Source of the DNA: Paracoccus sp. SMMA_5_TC
Lineage (GTDB): Bacteria > Pseudomonadota > Alphaproteobacteria > Rhodobacterales > Rhodobacteraceae
Assembly (NCBI RefSeq): GCF_009696685.2
Contig: NZ_CP102355.1
Location: 2,529,501-2,593,500 of the forward strand
Reading direction: 5' to 3'
DNA length: 64,000 nucleotides
Positions 19,286-28,351 of this stretch are shown here, in pieces; position 1 is the first letter of the stretch, and the number at the start of each line of letters is the position of its first letter. Under the pieces are notes generated by a model. That model ran no database searches. It was given only the letters and a program-made list of their open reading frames with translations, and had not been told where the DNA came from. A program made the translations under genes and the position numbers.

Positions 19286-22200
19286 TCATCCAGCCAGCAG
19301 CGCGGCGTTGCCACCTGCGGCCGTGGTGTCCACGCACAGGTGGCGTTCGTGGGCAACATGCGCCTGGTCGGGCCGGGCACAGATCAAGGGCGTGATCGGT
19401 CCCTTGCGCGCGGCCAGGGCCTTGGCATAGGCGCGGCCCTGATCCTCGGCACCCCACCACAGCACGGCGGAAAAGCCCTGCATCTCGGCCAGCGCCTCGG
19501 GCTCCAGCTGGCCGGACGCGGCCACCCCCTGCCCTTTCAGCGCCGCGACTGCCGCCATCTGCGCCTCGACCGCGCGCGGGCCGGGGCCAAGGCACAGCAC
19601 CGGAGGCCGGCTGCTCAGCGACAGGCGGTTCAGCTCGCCGGTCGGGCCGGGCATCAGCATTTCCTCGACCCGGTGTTCGGCGGACCGGGCCAGCGCGGCG
19701 ACAATGGCGCGGGCATCTGCGGGCTGGTCCCAGGTCTCGACCTCGGTCGCGACCGGCTGCGGTGCGAAGAAGCGCGGCAGATACAGCGGCCCGCCCGCCT
19801 TGGGCCCGGTGCCCGACAGTCCCTCGCCCCCGAAGGGTTGCGAGCCGACCACCGCGCCGATCTGGTTGCGGTTTACATAGATATTGCCGGCGTGGATGGC
19901 GTCGGCCACCTCTTGCACGCGGGAATCGATGCGCGTGTGCAGGCCAAAGGTCAGGCCATAGCCACGGGCATTGATGTCGGCGATCACCTTGTCCAGTTCG
20001 CCGGCGTGGAAGGTGGCGACATGCAGCACCGGGCCGAAGATCTCGCGCGGCAGGTCGTCGATCCCCCGCACGCGCAGCAATACGGGCGCAACGAAATGCC
20101 CGCCCTTGGGCGCCCAGACCCGGTGCAGGATGCGCTGTGCATTCTCTTCGACATAGCTGTCGATGCCCTGCTGGGCCTCGGCGTCGATCACCGGACCCAC
20201 GTCGGTCGACAGCTGCCAGGGGTCGCCCACGCGCAATTCATCCATTGCGCCCTTGATCATCGCGATCAGATGCGGCGCGATATCCTCTTGCACGTAAAGG
20301 CAGCGCAGGGCCGAACAGCGCTGGCCGGCCGAACGGAAGCTTGAGGCGACGATGTCGCGCACCGCCTGTTCCGGCAGGGCGGTGGAATCGACGATCATCG
20401 CATTCAGCCCGCCGGTTTCGGCGATCAGCGGCGTGCCCGGCGCCATATGGGCGGCCATCGCCCTGGCGATGATCTGCGCGGTTTCGGTCGAGCCGGTGAA
20501 CACCACCCCGCCCACGCGCGCATCCGAGGTCAGCGCCGCGCCCACGGTGCCGCCCTGACCCGGCAGCAATTGCAGCGCATGGCGCGGCACGCCGGCGCGG
20601 TGCAGCAGTTCAACCGCCATGGCCGCGATCAGCGACGTCTGTTCGGCCGGTTTGGCCAGCACCGCATTCCCTGCCATCAGCGCCGCCGCGATCTGGCCGG
20701 TAAAGATTGCCAGCGGGAAGTTCCAGGGGCTGATCGCGACGATGATCCCACGCGGGGCGCCGGTCGCGTTTTCGCCCTCGGCCGCGTAATAGCGCAGGAA
20801 ATCGACCGCCTCGCGCAGTTCGCCCACGCAATCGGGCAGGATCTTGCCCGCCTCGCGCGCCAGCACGGCAAAGATGGGGCCAAAGTTTTCCTCATAGAGT
20901 TCCGCGGCGCGGCGCAGGGTTGCCGCACGCTCGACCGCGGGGGCATCCCAGATCGCGGCATCCTCAAGCGCGCGCGCGACGGTATCGGCATCGGCTTCGG
21001 TCACATGGGCGACCAGGCTGCCATCGGTGGGGCTAAGGACCGGAACGCGCTGGCCGCTGCCCGGGCGCAGGGTGATCGGCCCGGCGTCGGCAATGGCGCC
21101 GGCGCGGGCCTGGGCGATGCGCGCCAGCGTCGGCTCGTCGCTGAGGTCGAAGCCTTGCGAGTTCTGGCGGCGGGCGCCAAAGATCGCCTGCGGCTCGGCC
21201 AGCCCCGCCGGCGGCCTTGCCGACGCCAGCGCCGCGAACGGATCGCGCGCCACCTCCTCGGGGGATACCGATTCATCGACGATCTGATGCACGAAACTGC
21301 TGTTGGCGCCGTTTTCCAGCAGGCGCCGCACCAGATAGGCCAGCAGGTCGCGATGCGCGCCGACCGGGGCATAGATGCGGCAGCGGCCGTTGAAATCCTT
21401 CAGCACGATGTCGTGCAGCCTTTCGCCCATGCCGTGCAGACGCTGGAACTCAAAGGCGATGTCGCCCACCATTTCCAGCACCGCCGCCACGGTCTGCGCA
21501 TTGTGGGTGGCAAATTGCGGATAGATCCGGTCGGCATAGCCGATCAGCTTGCGGGCATTGGCGATATAGCTGACATCGGTCGCGGTCTTGGTGGTGAACA
21601 GCGGAAAGCCGGGCATCCCCTCGACCTGGGCGCGCTTGATCTCGCTGTCCCAGTAAGCACCCTTGACCAGGCGCACCATGATCTTGCGGTCCAGACGGCT
21701 GGCCAGGTCGTAGAGCCAGTCGATGACCAGGCCCGCGCGCTTGCCATAGGCCTGGACCACGACGCCGAAGCCGTCCCAGCCGGCCAGCGAGGGGTCGGAC
21801 AGCACCGCCTCGATCACCTTCATCGACAGCACCAGCCGGTCCTGTTCCTCGGCATCGATGTTCATGCCCATGCCGGCGGCCTTGGCCTGGCGGGCCAGCG
21901 ACAGCACCACCGGCACCAGTTCGGCCATGACGCGCGCCTCTTGCGCGACCTCGTAACGGGGATGCAGCGCCGACAGCTTGATCGAAATGCCGGGGTTCAT
22001 CTGCACCGAGCCCTTGTCGCAGGCCTTGGCGATGGCCGCGATGGCATCGGAATAGTCGCGGGCATAGCGCGCGGCATCAGCACCGGTCATCGCTGCCTCG
22101 CCCAGCATGTCGTAGCTGTAGGTAAAGCCCTGCGCCTCGCGGGTGCGGGCGCGCTCCAGCGCCTTGTGAATGGTTTCGCCCAGCACGAACTGCCGGCCCA

Positions 22201-22696
22201 TTTCCTTCATCGCCCGGCCCACGGCGGCACGGATCACCGGCTCGCCCAGGCGACGGATGGCACCGCGCAGGGTGCCGGCGATGCCGCCCTGGTCGTCGTC
22301 CAGCACCTTGCCGGTCAGCATCAGCGCCCAGGTCGAGGCGTTCACCAGGCTCGAGGATGCCTCGCCCAGGTGCTTGCCCCAGTCCGAAGGCGCGATCTTG
22401 TCCTCGATCAGCGCGTCGATGGTTTCGCGGTCGGGCACACGCAGCATGGCCTCGGCCAGACACATCAGCGCCACGCCTTCGCGCGTCGACAGGCCGTATT
22501 CCGACAGGAAATGTTCCATCAGCGTCGGCTTGGCCTCGGCCCGGATGCGGCGCACCAGATCGGCGGCGCGATGGGTGATGGCGGCGCGCTGTTCCGCGCG
22601 CAAAGCGGCATCGGCCACCAGCCGTTCCAGCAGGGCTGTTTCGGATTGGAACTTTGCATCGGCGCCAAGGTCTGAAAGGGCAATGCGGGGCATCAT
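19286..22696 (-). CDS. putA: Bifunctional proline dehydrogenase / P5C dehydrogenase
   Basis: Oxidises proline to glutamate in two linked steps (FAD-dependent, then NAD-dependent). The 1136-residue protein has the proline dehydrogenase barrel in its first half (for example FGVVVQAYGKRAGLVIDW and KIMVRLVKGAYWDSEIK) and the aldehyde dehydrogenase half after about residue 500 (IAETGGLNAMIVDSTA and the Cys in SAGQRCSALRCLYV), plus a C-terminal region past the ALDH domain. It starts directly with the alpha domain and has no ribbon-helix-helix DNA-binding domain, so unlike the enterobacterial protein it is not expected to repress its own gene. It is divergent from the putR regulator. Confidence 0.98.
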   Translation of the reverse strand: MMPRIALSDLGADAKFQSETALLERLVADAALRAEQRAAITHRAADLVRRIRAEAKPTLMEHFLSEYGLSTREGVALMCLAEAMLRVPDRETIDALIEDKIAPSDWGKHLGEASSSLVNASTWALMLTGKVLDDDQGGIAGTLRGAIRRLGEPVIRAAVGRAMKEMGRQFVLGETIHKALERARTREAQGFTYSYDMLGEAAMTGADAARYARDYSDAIAAIAKACDKGSVQMNPGISIKLSALHPRYEVAQEARVMAELVPVVLSLARQAKAAGMGMNIDAEEQDRLVLSMKVIEAVLSDPSLAGWDGFGVVVQAYGKRAGLVIDWLYDLASRLDRKIMVRLVKGAYWDSEIKRAQVEGMPGFPLFTTKTATDVSYIANARKLIGYADRIYPQFATHNAQTVAAVLEMVGDIAFEFQRLHGMGERLHDIVLKDFNGRCRIYAPVGAHRDLLAYLVRRLLENGANSSFVHQIVDESVSPEEVARDPFAALASARPPAGLAEPQAIFGARRQNSQGFDLSDEPTLARIAQARAGAIADAGPITLRPGSGQRVPVLSPTDGSLVAHVTEADADTVARALEDAAIWDAPAVERAATLRRAAELYEENFGPIFAVLAREAGKILPDCVGELREAVDFLRYYAAEGENATGAPRGIIVAISPWNFPLAIFTGQIAAALMAGNAVLAKPAEQTSLIAAMAVELLHRAGVPRHALQLLPGQGGTVGAALTSDARVGGVVFTGSTETAQIIARAMAAHMAPGTPLIAETGGLNAMIVDSTALPEQAVRDIVASSFRSAGQRCSALRCLYVQEDIAPHLIAMIKGAMDELRVGDPWQLSTDVGPVIDAEAQQGIDSYVEENAQRILHRVWAPKGGHFVAPVLLRVRGIDDLPREIFGPVLHVATFHAGELDKVIADINARGYGLTFGLHTRIDSRVQEVADAIHAGNIYVNRNQIGAVVGSQPFGGEGLSGTGPKAGGPLYLPRFFAPQPVATEVETWDQPADARAIVAALARSAEHRVEEMLMPGPTGELNRLSLSSRPPVLCLGPGPRAVEAQMAAVAALKGQGVAASGQLEPEALAEMQGFSAVLWWGAEDQGRAYAKALAARKGPITPLICARPDQAHVAHERHLCVDTTAAGGNAALLAG

Positions 22697-22804
22697 TTTC
22701 TCCTGCGATATGAGGCGGGTGATACCGGGAAGCGCATGGACGATGTGACCATATTATGCCATCATTGCAGGAATACGCACCATTTTTTGACGGAATGACG
22801 GCAC
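22697..22804. promoter_or_regulatory. Divergent putA-putR promoter region
   Basis: This 108 bp AT-richer region lies between putA and its Lrp-type regulator. On the minus strand a -10-like CATAAT (22758-22753) would place a transcript start about 50 bp before putA; no good -35 is at the matching spacing, as expected of an activator-dependent promoter. The region is the obvious place for PutR binding. Confidence 0.5.
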
Positions 22805-23269
22805 ATGGACCAGATTCTGGACAATACCAACCGCAAGATCCTGCAGGAACTGGTGGAAAATGCCCGTATCCCGATCACCGAACTGGCACGCAAGGTGGGG
22901 CTGTCCAAGACCCCGGTGGCCCTGCGTATTCGCCAGATGGAGGAAATGGGCCTGATCACCGGCTATCGCGCCATCCTGTCGCCGCTGAAGCTGGGACTGA
23001 CCCATGTCACCTATGTCGAGGCACGGCTGTCCGATACGCGGCAAAAGGCGCTGGAGCAGTTCAATGCCGCCGTGCGCGCCGTCCCCGAGATCGAGGAATG
23101 TTACATGATCGCCGGTGGTTTTGACTATCTGCTCAAGGTGCGGTCGCGGGATATGGCGCATTATCGCCAGATCATGGCCGAAAGCATCTCTGCCCTGCCC
23201 TATATCCACGCCACCAGCAGCTATGTATCGATGGAGGCGGTTGTCGAACAGAACTGGCCCGGCATCTGA
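22805..23269 (+). CDS. putR: Lrp/AsnC-family regulator of proline catabolism
   Basis: A 154-residue Lrp/AsnC regulator: N-terminal winged helix-turn-helix (LDNTNRKILQELVENARIPI, then LARKVGLSKTPVALRIRQME) and a C-terminal RAM ligand-binding domain (VEARLSDTRQ, EIEECYMIAGGFDYLLKV). Proline-responsive PutR proteins in Rhodobacteraceae are divergent from putA and activate it, exactly as here. The last 49 bp overlap the convergent DUF6525 gene. Confidence 0.93.
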   Translation: MDQILDNTNRKILQELVENARIPITELARKVGLSKTPVALRIRQMEEMGLITGYRAILSPLKLGLTHVTYVEARLSDTRQKALEQFNAAVRAVPEIEECYMIAGGFDYLLKVRSRDMAHYRQIMAESISALPYIHATSSYVSMEAVVEQNWPGI

Positions 23270-23535
23270 AGGATGCCCGCCGGGTAATCCGTGCCCCAGA
23301 CACGGCGGGCATCGCGCGCCAGCATTCTTGACTGCACTTCATCCAGCCGTCGCAACGCGGCGCGGGTGCATCCTGTCTCGTCCAGGGCGCGGCGCCAAAG
23401 GCGCAGGGCCGAACGACTGCTCCACGGCAGGGCGGCATGCGCCAGCCAATGGCGCAGCTCTGCCGGCAGAAGGTCATAGCCGGCCATGGGTGGTGCGTGC
23501 CGCCCGGGTAACGAACTGGCCAGGTTGCGCCGCAT
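23221..23535 (-). CDS. DUF6525 family protein
   Basis: A 104-residue basic protein matching the DUF6525 pattern known in Rhodobacteraceae: MRRNLASSLPGRHAPPMAGY start, then LPAELRHWLAHAALPWSSRS. Function unknown. It starts 2 bp after the stop of the COG0523 GTPase, so the two are almost certainly one operon and the protein may share in metal homeostasis. Its C-terminal end overlaps the 3' end of putR by 49 bp in convergent orientation, which is unusual; the tail may be longer than in relatives. Confidence 0.8.
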   Translation of the reverse strand: MRRNLASSLPGRHAPPMAGYDLLPAELRHWLAHAALPWSSRSALRLWRRALDETGCTRAALRRLDEVQSRMLARDARRVWGTDYPAGILQMPGQFCSTTASIDT

Positions 23536-23537
23536 GC

Positions 23538-24746
23538 TCACGCCCCTCCTGCGCCCCAAGCAGGAAAGGGGTCACGCAGGCCAACCCAATCCATCGGGCG
23601 GAAATCAGTGGTCGGCAACAGCGCCGCATCCAGGGCCGCGGTGATCGCCCCCTTGTCCATCTCCAGCCCGATGAACACCAGTTCCTGCCGCCGATCCCCC
23701 CAGGGTTCAAGCCAATGGCGCCGCAGTTCCGCCCTGGCGTCCGGATGGGAAGGCCAGCGTTCGGCAGGCACCCCCGCCCACCATCTGCCAAGAGGCGTGA
23801 CCGTCGAGATCGCCCCGGCAAGGCTGAATTCGGCCACCCAGTCGGGACGCGTCGCAAGCCAGAAATGCCCCTTGGCACGAATGACGCCAGGCAGATCGCC
23901 GTTCAGCACCCGATGCACACGGCCGGGATGGAACGGGCGGCGGGCGCGATACACGAAGGATGTGACCCCGTATTCCTCGGTCTCGGGGGTGTGGGCATCA
24001 TGGCCGTAAAGTTCCTGCACCCACAGTGGATGCTGATGTGCGCGGTCGAAATCGAAAAGTCCTGTGTCCAGGATTTCCGCCGGATCGACCCGCCCGAAAT
24101 CCGCCTCGACAATGCGGGCGTCCCGATTGAGGGCGCGAATGATGCGACGCGCCTGTTCGCAACGTTCGGGTCCGGCATCGCTGACCTTGTTCAGCACCAC
24201 CACATCGGCAAACTCGATCTGATCTGTCAGCAGGTTCACCAGGCTGCGTTGATCGGCCTGACCCAGATGCTCGCCGCGATCCGCCAGAAAGTCATGGCTG
24301 GAAAAATCCCAGGTCAGATTGATCGCGTCGACGACCGTCACCATCGTATCCAGCCGGGCGACATCCGACAGGCTGCGGCCCTGTGCATCGCGGAAGTCGA
24401 AACTGGCAGCCACCGGCAGCGGCTCGGCAATGCCGGTCGATTCGATCAGCAGATAGTCGAAGCGTCCCGCTGCGGCCAGACGGCGCACCTCGATCAGCAG
24501 ATCGTCGCGCAGGGTGCAGCAGATGCAGCCGTTGGTCATCTCGACCAGCTTTTCGTCGGTGCGCGACAGGCTGGCCCCCTCGCGCAACAGATCGGCATCG
24601 ATGTTGACCTCGGACATGTCGTTGACGATCACCGCCACGCGGCGACCTTCACGATTGTTCAGGACATGATTGAGCAACGTGGTCTTGCCCGCCCCCAGAA
24701 ATCCCGAAAGCACCGTCACCGGCAGACGCCGATCCCCCGCAGTCAT
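23538..24746 (-). CDS. COG0523 (CobW-type) zinc metallochaperone GTPase
   Basis: A 402-residue G3E GTPase of the COG0523 family, which supplies metals to enzymes in the cytoplasm. Visible motifs: Walker [17 protein letters not shown], the metal-binding CxCC in [14 protein letters not shown], the GTP motif VVLNKVSD, and the CobW C-terminal domain ending in [16 protein letters not shown] Zur-like palindrome sits 17-34 bp before the ATG, pointing to induction under zinc shortage (ZigA/YciC type) rather than cobalamin synthesis. DUF6525 follows in the same operon. Confidence 0.92.
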   Translation of the reverse strand: MTAGDRRLPVTVLSGFLGAGKTTLLNHVLNNREGRRVAVIVNDMSEVNIDADLLREGASLSRTDEKLVEMTNGCICCTLRDDLLIEVRRLAAAGRFDYLLIESTGIAEPLPVAASFDFRDAQGRSLSDVARLDTMVTVVDAINLTWDFSSHDFLADRGEHLGQADQRSLVNLLTDQIEFADVVVLNKVSDAGPERCEQARRIIRALNRDARIVEADFGRVDPAEILDTGLFDFDRAHQHPLWVQELYGHDAHTPETEEYGVTSFVYRARRPFHPGRVHRVLNGDLPGVIRAKGHFWLATRPDWVAEFSLAGAISTVTPLGRWWAGVPAERWPSHPDARAELRRHWLEPWGDRRQELVFIGLEMDKGAITAALDAALLPTTDFRPMDWVGLRDPFPAWGAGGA

Positions 24747-24763
24747 GGCAACGCCTCATAAAA

Positions 24764-24780
24764 ACGTAATGTTATTACGT
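24764..24780 (-). promoter_or_regulatory. Zur-box-like palindrome before the COG0523 operon
   Basis: ACGTAAT-GTT-ATTACGT is a perfect 7-bp inverted repeat with a 3-bp centre. Its core TAATGTTATTA resembles alphaproteobacterial Zur operators. It overlaps the predicted transcript start of the COG0523 gene, an effective place for a repressor. Confidence 0.7.
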
Positions 24781-24782
24781 AT

Positions 24783-24811
24783 GAATTACCATTGACCTCG
24801 GCCGTGGGCAA
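24783..24811 (-). promoter_or_regulatory. Predicted promoter of the COG0523 operon
   Basis: On the minus strand TTGCCC (-35, at 24811-24806) and TAATTC (-10, at 24788-24783) are separated by 17 bp. The start would fall inside the adjoining palindrome. The hexamers are moderate matches, so this is an inference from spacing. Confidence 0.5.
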
Positions 24812-24868
24812 GCGCTTTGACTGGCGCCTTCCTGCAAGCTGGGATAGAGCGGCCGAAAAGGGGGCCGC

Positions 24869-25765
24869 ATGGATTTCAAATGGCTCGAGGATTTCCTGAT
24901 CCTGGCGGAAACGCGCAGCTTTTCACGCTCGGCCGAACTGCGGGGTGTGACGCAAAGCGCCTTTAGCCGCCGAATCCGCGCGCTCGAGGAATGGCTAGGC
25001 ACCGATCTTCTGTCGCGCGACAGCTACCCCGTCAGCCTGACCCCCGAAGGTATCGCCTTTCGCGAAACCGCCGAGGAAACCGTCCGCATGATCCTGGCGC
25101 GGCGGGCCGAATTTCGCGATCAGGCCCGCGCCCGCGGAGGAGAAATCTCGTTTCTGGCGCTGCACAGCCTGACCGTCACTTTCCTGCCGGGCTGGCTGAT
25201 GCGTCTGAAAACGGCGGCCGGACAGATGACCAGCCGGGTCAAGCCGGAAAACTTCGACCGCTGCATCGACGCACTGGCCGAGGGTGGTTACGACTTCTTT
25301 CTGACCTATGCCCATCCGCAGGTGAACATCCCGCTGGACCCCGGCGGCTATCCGCATCTGGTCGTGGGTCAGGACAGCCTGGTGGCCGTCGCGCGTCCCG
25401 GCTGGCCGCCCGAGTGGCGACAGGACGGGATGCCCTTGCTACAATATTCACGCGGTTCCTTCCTGGGAACGCTGGCACGCATGGCCCAGGCCCAACCCGG
25501 CGCCCCACGTGTCTATGTCGCACATACCGACGAAGCCAGCATGGCCGAGGCGATGAAAAGCATGGCCGTTGCCGGACATGGTGTCGTCTGGCTGCCGCGC
25601 CTGCTGGTTGCCGGCGAAATCGAAAGCGGCCGGCTGGAAATCGTCGCACCCGAATTGCCCATGGAAATTCGTCTGTATCGCAATGCCGCCCGCGGTCGCG
25701 GCATCACCGGCCGGGTCTGGCGGGCGGCAGGTGAAATCGGCTGCGGTCATGCAATTCCGGAATAA
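24869..25765 (+). CDS. LysR-family regulator, HypT-like
   Basis: A 298-residue LysR regulator: N-terminal winged helix (FSRSAELRGVTQSAFSRRIRA) and a periplasmic-binding-like effector domain. The sequence pattern (KWLEDFLILAETRSF, YSRGSFLG, MAEAMKSMAVAGHGVVWLPR) is close to that of E. coli HypT/YjiE, a hypochlorite-responsive regulator, so an oxidant sensor is possible. It lies divergent from the COG0523 operon and 161 bp before aspA on the same strand, so either could be its target. Confidence 0.85.
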   Translation: MDFKWLEDFLILAETRSFSRSAELRGVTQSAFSRRIRALEEWLGTDLLSRDSYPVSLTPEGIAFRETAEETVRMILARRAEFRDQARARGGEISFLALHSLTVTFLPGWLMRLKTAAGQMTSRVKPENFDRCIDALAEGGYDFFLTYAHPQVNIPLDPGGYPHLVVGQDSLVAVARPGWPPEWRQDGMPLLQYSRGSFLGTLARMAQAQPGAPRVYVAHTDEASMAEAMKSMAVAGHGVVWLPRLLVAGEIESGRLEIVAPELPMEIRLYRNAARGRGITGRVWRAAGEIGCGHAIPE

Positions 25766-25926
25766 CCCAGCACGACTTGGCATTGGCGTTGCGGACGCAA
25801 CGCCCCTAGATCGCGGGCATCGGGCGTGTCGGCGCCCATCATGCACATAATCGAAAATCCATGTTTCACGCATGCAGATCCCTGCCCGCCGACGCGGGCC
25901 GAACTGTCATGCCATCCGAGGTGACC

Positions 25927-27333
25927 ATGACCCAGACCCGCATCGAACACGATCTGCTTGGCGACCGCGAGGTGCCCGCCGACGCCTATTGGGGGGTTCA
26001 CACCCTGCGCGCGGTCGAAAACTTCCCGATCTCGGGGCGCAGGATCGGCGAGATCCCCGAACTGGTGCGCGCGCTGGCCGCGATCAAGCAGGCCGCCGCC
26101 TTGGCAAATGCCGATCTGGGGCTGCTTTCGGCCGAACGCCGCGATGCCATCGTCGCCGCCTGCGAGGAAATCCGCGCCGGCAAGCTGCACGATCAGTTCA
26201 TCGTCGATCAGATCCAGGGCGGCGCCGGAACCTCGACCAACATGAACGCCAATGAGGTGATCGCCAACCGCGCGCTGGAAATCATGGGCCACGACAAGGG
26301 GCAGTATCAGTTCCTGCACCCCAATGAACATGTGAACATGAGCCAGTCGACCAATGACGTCTATCCGACGGCACTGCGGCTGGCGTCATGGCGCGGCCTG
26401 CAAAGACTGATCGCGGCATTGGCCAGCCTGCGCGGCGCCTTTGCCGCCAAGGCGGTGGAATTCTCTGACATCCTGAAAATGGGCCGCACGCAGTTGCAGG
26501 AGGCCGTGCCCATGACCCTGGGGCAGGAATTCAACACCTATGCCATCATGATCGGCGAGGATGAGGCGCGTCTGGCCGAGGTGTCGCATCTGCTGTGCGA
26601 AATCAACCTGGGCGCCACCGCCATCGGCACCGGCATCACCGCCCATCCCGAATATGCCGAACGGGTGCGCGCGCGCCTGGCCGAAATCACCGTGATCCCG
26701 GTGGTCACCGCCGCCGATCTGGTCGAGGCGACGCAGGACTGCGGCTGCTTCGTGCAGGTGTCGGGCGTGCTCAAGCGCGTGGCGGTCAAGCTGTCGAAAA
26801 CCTGTAACGACCTGCGGCTGTTGTCCTCGGGGCCGCGGGCGGGTCTCAACGAAATCAACCTGCCCGCGCGGCAGGCCGGTTCCTCGATCATGCCGGGCAA
26901 GGTCAATCCCGTCATCCCCGAGGTGATGAACCAGATCTGTTTCGAGGTCATCGGCAACGACATGACCATCACCATGGCGGCCGAAGGTGGCCAGTTGCAG
27001 CTGAACGCCTTCGAGCCGGTGATCGCCTACAGCCTGTTCCGGTCGGTCGATCATCTGGTCGCCGGTTGTGCGACACTGCAGGACAACTGCGTGACCGGCA
27101 TCACCGCCAATCGCGAGGTGCTCGGCGAAACCGTGCGACGCTCGATCGGGGTGGTCACGGCGCTGAACCCCTATATCGGTTACGCTGCCGCAACCGAGGT
27201 CGCGACCGAGGCGCATCTGACCGGCCGCGGTGTCTATGAGCTGGTGCTGGAAAAGGGGTTGCTGCCCAAGGACAGGCTGGATGCCATCCTGCGTCCCGAA
27301 ACCCTGACGCGACCCTCCGCCCTGCTGGCCTGA
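25927..27333 (+). CDS. aspA: Aspartate ammonia-lyase (aspartase)
   Basis: Deaminates L-aspartate to fumarate and ammonia. The 468-residue protein belongs to the fumarase/aspartase superfamily; the aspartase form is favoured by GGAGTSTNMNANEVIANRAL and HPNEHVNMSQSTNDVYPTA (fumarase C has HPNDHVN). The superfamily signature is GSSIMPGKVNPV. The ATG at 25927 has GAGG five bases upstream and gives the usual HDLLGDREVPADAYWG start. The cognate regulator is not certain. Confidence 0.94.
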   Translation: MTQTRIEHDLLGDREVPADAYWGVHTLRAVENFPISGRRIGEIPELVRALAAIKQAAALANADLGLLSAERRDAIVAACEEIRAGKLHDQFIVDQIQGGAGTSTNMNANEVIANRALEIMGHDKGQYQFLHPNEHVNMSQSTNDVYPTALRLASWRGLQRLIAALASLRGAFAAKAVEFSDILKMGRTQLQEAVPMTLGQEFNTYAIMIGEDEARLAEVSHLLCEINLGATAIGTGITAHPEYAERVRARLAEITVIPVVTAADLVEATQDCGCFVQVSGVLKRVAVKLSKTCNDLRLLSSGPRAGLNEINLPARQAGSSIMPGKVNPVIPEVMNQICFEVIGNDMTITMAAEGGQLQLNAFEPVIAYSLFRSVDHLVAGCATLQDNCVTGITANREVLGETVRRSIGVVTALNPYIGYAAATEVATEAHLTGRGVYELVLEKGLLPKDRLDAILRPETLTRPSALLA

Positions 27334-27360
27334 GCAGGGCGTCGCCGGCGACAGCATGTC

Positions 27361-28245
27361 CTAGGCGTTGTCGCCGGCCACCTCGTCCAGCAGAAAGGCG
27401 CGAAACTTGCGAATCGCCGGGCGATTGCGCCGCCCCTGCGGATAGACCAGATAGAAATTCCGCCCGCTGCGGGAGATGATCGGGAACGGCTGGATCAGCC
27501 CGCCCGTCGCCAGTTCCAGCTGAAAGAAGCCCGGCTGCAACAGCGCGACGCCATAGCCGGCCAGCGCAGCGCGCGCCTCGTGCAGGTCGGTGCTCATGGT
27601 CAAGCCGGGCTTGTGCTGACTTTCCCAGTCCGCCACCCCGGCGGTGCGCATCCACAGCGCCCAGTTGGGATCGCCCCGATCCAGCAGCGGCAGCTTCAGC
27701 AGATCGGCGGGCTCGCGCAATTCGTGGCGGCGCGCCAGTTCCGGCGACAGCATTGGCGTGTATTCGACGGGCATAAGGAAATGCGCCTCGAGCCCCGGCC
27801 AGTTGCCGTTGCCGGCGCGGATGGCAACCGTCACATCCTCGCGCGCGAAATCGACCAGTGCGTCGCTGGTTTCCAGCCGAACGGCCAGGTTGGGGTTGTT
27901 CAGCTGAAACTTGCCCAGCCGCGACGACAACCACGCCCCCGCCAGCGTCGGCACGGTCGAGATGGAAAAGGTCGAGACCGCATCCGAAGCCGGCGCGGCA
28001 AAGGTTTCGCGCAGCATCTCGAATGCGTCGATGGTCGGACGGGCGAACATCGCGCCGGTTTCGGTCAGCGTCACCCCGCGCGGATTGCGCAGGAACAGCG
28101 GCGAGCCCAACCGTTCCTCAAGCACGCGAATCTGATAGCTGACTGCGGCCTGGGTCATGCCCAGCTCCTCGGCCGCGCGGGTGAAGCTGAGGTGACGGGC
28201 CACCGCCTCGAAGGCGCGCAGCGCCGCAAGCGGCGGGATGGACAT
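27361..28245 (-). CDS. LysR-family regulator, GcvA-like
   Basis: A 294-residue LysR regulator: HTH at residues about 3-62 (FEAVARHLSFTRAAEELGMT, QAAVSYQIRVLEERLG) and an effector-binding domain. The N-terminus IPPLAALRAFEAVARH is the GcvA/AmpR type. It is convergent with aspA and divergent from a DUF1127 gene across 106 bp that holds a 9-bp direct repeat. The inducer is unknown. Confidence 0.88.
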   Translation of the reverse strand: MSIPPLAALRAFEAVARHLSFTRAAEELGMTQAAVSYQIRVLEERLGSPLFLRNPRGVTLTETGAMFARPTIDAFEMLRETFAAPASDAVSTFSISTVPTLAGAWLSSRLGKFQLNNPNLAVRLETSDALVDFAREDVTVAIRAGNGNWPGLEAHFLMPVEYTPMLSPELARRHELREPADLLKLPLLDRGDPNWALWMRTAGVADWESQHKPGLTMSTDLHEARAALAGYGVALLQPGFFQLELATGGLIQPFPIISRSGRNFYLVYPQGRRNRPAIRKFRAFLLDEVAGDNA

Positions 28246-28276
28246 AAGTTTGCCTTATACGGTCGTGCTGAGGCTT

Positions 28277-28313
28277 TGTTGGCAGTTTCCGTTGAAAAGT
28301 AGCATGTTGGCAG
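28277..28313 (+). repeat. Direct repeat TGTTGGCAG between LysR and DUF1127 genes
   Basis: TGTTGGCAG occurs at 28277-28285 and again at 28305-28313, 28 bp apart start to start, in the 106 bp divergent gap. This could be a pair of regulator half-sites; no promoter hexamers are clear. Confidence 0.5.
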
Positions 28314-28351
28314 CATCCGGCAACCGCGCAATTCGCGGAAAGGAAAACAGG

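Noticed and set aside
20447..22675. 742-residue plus-strand frame opposite putA
   Set aside because: It lies wholly antisense to putA and is rich in His, Gly and Arg with no recognisable motif.
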